Shown here one piece after another: positions 61,354 to 64,000 of a DNA stretch of 64,000 bases (position 1 is its first letter; the number at the start of each line of letters is the position of its first letter). The DNA is from Erwinia sp. E_sp_B01_1 (GTDB lineage Bacteria > Pseudomonadota > Gammaproteobacteria > Enterobacterales > Enterobacteriaceae): positions 1,116,001 through 1,180,000 of the forward strand of contig NZ_CP142208.1 of NCBI RefSeq assembly GCF_036865545.1. Reading direction: 5' to 3'. The position numbers and the translations under genes are program-made. The notes beneath the pieces were generated by a model. The model made no database searches. It was not told the DNA's origin and saw only the letters and a list, made by a program, of their open reading frames with translations.

Positions 61354-61374
61354 CCTGTTAGAAAAACTAACAGG
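61354..61374. promoter_or_regulatory. Candidate LysR operator
   Basis: CCTGTTAG-AAAAA-CTAACAGG, perfect 8-bp arms with a 5-base AT spacer, contains the T-N11-A pattern of LysR sites. It lies 9 bases before the regulator start and about 175 bases before the divergent operon. Confidence 0.6.
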
Positions 61375-61419
61375 AAGTGTCTGTTTATATCATTTTAAAG
61401 TCCAGTCTCTTTTGCCTAA

Positions 61420-62259
<840 letters not shown>

Positions 62260-62275
62260 GGCGGTACCGTCATGC

Positions 62276-62302
62276 GACGTAACCCCCGGGTTACGTCCTT
62301 TT
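62276..62302 (+). terminator. Intercistronic hairpin (possible attenuator)
   Basis: A 9-bp stem GACGTAACC/GGTTACGTC (62276-62284 with 62289-62297) is followed by CTTTTAT, in the 55-base gap between the PP-loop and NUDIX genes. It would lower or time expression of the downstream three genes. Confidence 0.55.
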
Positions 62303-62314
62303 ATGGAGCCTGAA

Positions 62315-62713
62315 ATGAAAATCATCGTTAAATGTGCGGCCATTATCATTTTTCAGCGTTCTCTGCTGCTGACGCGTAAGCGCGGCACCGCAACTTTTAT
62401 TTCACCGGGCGGAAAACCGCTGGCGGGGGAAGATCATCTGACCTGCCTGAAGCGTGAACTTCAGGAAGAGCTGGGTGTGCAAATTAAAACTTTCCGGCCT
62501 TTTGGCCTGTTTCATGGCCTGGCAGAGTTTGAGGCACTGGCAATCGAGAATCACGTATATCACGTTGAGATTGCAGGGCAACCCCGAGCAGGTTCAGAAA
62601 TCGAAGAAATTGCCTGGGTCAATTACCGCAGGCCACCTTGTGAAATCGCGGTGGGATCGATCTTCCGCGATAACGTTATGCCACTGCTTTATCAGCAAGA
62701 GTTGATCAACTAA
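62315..62713 (+). CDS. NUDIX domain protein
   Basis: A 132-residue NUDIX protein with the complete box GX5EX7REUXEEXGU at residues 33-55 (GGKPLAGED, then RELQEELGV), so it should hydrolyse or recognise a nucleoside diphosphate-linked compound. GGAG six bases upstream supports the ATG at 62315 ([13 protein letters not shown]). The ORF is open much further upstream but those codons overlap the previous gene and the hairpin. The stop shares a base with the next ATG (TAATG). Confidence 0.87.
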   Translation: MKIIVKCAAIIIFQRSLLLTRKRGTATFISPGGKPLAGEDHLTCLKRELQEELGVQIKTFRPFGLFHGLAEFEALAIENHVYHVEIAGQPRAGSEIEEIAWVNYRRPPCEIAVGSIFRDNVMPLLYQQELIN

Positions 62714-63588
62714 TGGATGCATCTTCATTATCACCCCAGTTACAGAAAATTCATGGCGATCAATTTTATAAGCGAGCGCGTATGCAGAGAGATGAATTAA
62801 GGGAAGAGCTGTCCCGCCTCTATAAGCTGCAGGATTACGATATTTTCTTTGTCCAGTCAGTGCGGGTGGGGTTGGTTATTCTTTCGCATCTGTTCCATAA
62901 GCAGGAAACTACCCTGTGCCTGGCTAAACACGCCCATTACCAGCCGGTCAGCGAACTGTTTCATCATCCTGCTTCGCAGTTTACGGGGCCGGGCAATGTG
63001 CCGATCATCACCCACGTTAACCCTTACACCGGCACGGTTAACAGCCTGAAAGATTGCAAAGGAAAAGGGGTAGTGGATGCCTCGCACAGCTTTGCAACCA
63101 ACCTTCACGGCAGCCTGATCGGGGACAGTTCAATCTTCGTGGCGCCGATGCACAAACACGCTTCACTGACCGTTGGACTGGCGATCATTGCACTGCGTCC
63201 GGAGGACTTCAGTACCCTGATGCGCAGCGAACTTCGCCTGTTTGAAGAGTCTACGGCCTCTTCAAAACCGCTTGAGGAAGCCCTGAGCAATATCCGCAGC
63301 GAAAGTTGGCAGCCTTATAACGTGGCGCAGGTCATGCGGGTGGAGATGAAAGATATCGGTGGCATGGATTTCACCTCCATCAGCGAACCGACCCTGCCGT
63401 TCAGTTGCTTCACCGTGCCGCCGTTGAGCGAAGCGCTGCAGCAGAAGGTGAAAGCGGCCGGAGCCAGTTACTTCCCGCATTCAAACACCCTGCGTTTTTC
63501 CTGCTGGGCCAGAGGCGACGGGAAAAAGCCGGTTGATACCACCACCCTGGTTGAACAAAATCTTATGCAATTATGGGAGCGACAATGA
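62713..63588 (+). CDS. Compact fold-type I PLP-enzyme-like protein (class V aminotransferase relative)
   Basis: A 291-residue protein with a class V-like cofactor region: [14 protein letters not shown] (D122, H125) followed by [16 protein letters not shown], where K148 is the candidate Schiff-base lysine. Typical class V enzymes are about 370-400 residues, so this one is clearly shorter, and the N-terminal arm is reduced. The C-terminus ([17 protein letters not shown]) resembles the small domain. The reaction is unknown; it could also be a non-catalytic relative. Overlaps the exporter gene by four bases. Confidence 0.65.
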   Translation: MDASSLSPQLQKIHGDQFYKRARMQRDELREELSRLYKLQDYDIFFVQSVRVGLVILSHLFHKQETTLCLAKHAHYQPVSELFHHPASQFTGPGNVPIITHVNPYTGTVNSLKDCKGKGVVDASHSFATNLHGSLIGDSSIFVAPMHKHASLTVGLAIIALRPEDFSTLMRSELRLFEESTASSKPLEEALSNIRSESWQPYNVAQVMRVEMKDIGGMDFTSISEPTLPFSCFTVPPLSEALQQKVKAAGASYFPHSNTLRFSCWARGDGKKPVDTTTLVEQNLMQLWERQ

Positions 63589-64000
63589 AACAGAATCCCG
63601 GCAATCTGATTGGCATTCTGGGGGGGATAATCCTCAGCACGGATTCCGTCTTCATCCGGCTGATGAACATTCCGGATTCATGGACGATCGTCGCGCTGCG
63701 TGGCTGTTTTATGTGGGCGATCTGCATGCTGGTCTGGGCGATGTGGGGCAAAAGCCGCAGCACCATTGGTCAGCCCTGGCTGACCCGTGACAATGTGCTG
63801 TCGACGCTGTTTTTCTGCATCTCTTCAGCCTGTTTCGTCAACGCGCTGAACCGCGGAAATGTCGCTACGGTGCTGGTGATTATCTCCTCAACGCCGTTTA
63901 TCTCCGCACTGCTTTCACGCCTGTTTTTCAGCATCAAAAGCGATCGTAGCGTGATGATCGCCGCATTAGCCGGCATTGTTGGCGTGATTATCGTGATGTC
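63585..64000 (+). CDS. DMT/EamA-family exporter (3' truncated by window)
   Basis: The first 138 residues of a drug/metabolite transporter-type membrane protein: [77 protein letters not shown], and a further helix. EamA proteins export amino acids and small metabolites. The ATG overlaps the preceding TGA (ATGA), so it belongs to the same operon and would export its product. The gene runs past base 64000. Confidence 0.87.
   Translation, partial: MKQNPGNLIGILGGIILSTDSVFIRLMNIPDSWTIVALRGCFMWAICMLVWAMWGKSRSTIGQPWLTRDNVLSTLFFCISSACFVNALNRGNVATVLVIISSTPFISALLSRLFFSIKSDRSVMIAALAGIVGVIIVM

Overview
The window reads as a chromosomal segment of an enterobacterium. It begins inside nusB and follows the gene order known from Escherichia coli K-12 (nusB-thiL-pgpA, dxs-ispA-xseB, thiI, yajL-panE, yajQ, yajR, cyoABCDE, ampG-yajG, bolA, tig, clpP-clpX, lon, hupB, ppiD, ybaV, fadM, queC, cof, decR, mdlAB, glnK-amtB, tesB, ybaY, atl, ffs, hha-tomB, acrAB/acrR, priC, ybaN, apt, dnaX, ybaB, recR, htpG). 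Protein divergence from E. coli is moderate. Several local gene choices point, by inference, to Erwiniaceae (Erwinia/Pantoea type): a cysteine synthase-like gene beside decR, no mscK next to acrR, and a second zinc transporter. The genus cannot be fixed from the sequence alone.

Layout. 1-9.4 kb: NusB, thiamine and isoprenoid precursor genes, tRNA thiolation/thiazole (thiI), YajL and pantothenate (panE). 9.5-13.7 kb: yajQ and yajR, with a two-gene chuW-chuY heme-degradation operon under a Fur box between them, plus a 46-bp tandem duplication and a branched palindromic repeat. 13.8-18.6 kb: cytochrome bo3 oxidase operon. 19-31 kb: peptidoglycan recycling (ampG), bolA, and a protein-folding/proteolysis block (tig, clpPX, lon, hupB, ppiD) with sigma-32-type promoters before clpP and lon. 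31-43 kb: ybaV, fadM, queC, cof, a cysteine desulfhydrase-like gene with decR, the MdlAB exporter, glnK-amtB with sigma-54 and NtrC signals, tesB, ybaY, atl and 4.5S RNA. 43-48 kb: hha-tomB, an unknown gene, and a zinc-limitation island (small membrane ORF, AztABC-like ABC transporter, rpmE2-rpmJ2) with two Zur-type palindromes. 48-53 kb: acrAB-acrR, with acrB carrying a 1-base frameshift. 53-60 kb: ybaM, a frameshifted GlsB/YeaQ-like gene, priC, ybaN, apt, dnaX with its programmed frameshift site, ybaB-recR and htpG.

The most novel-looking part is the right end (60.4-64 kb, cut by the window edge). A LysR regulator is divergent from a tightly packed operon: a QueC-like PP-loop enzyme without the zinc cysteines, a NUDIX protein, a very short PLP-fold protein and a DMT/EamA exporter. 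It looks like a compact small-molecule synthesis-and-export pathway that I do not recognise.

Two genes within 3.3 kb (acrB and the GlsB-like gene) are each broken by one missing base in or next to a homopolymer. That pattern fits sequencing error at least as well as true pseudogenes.
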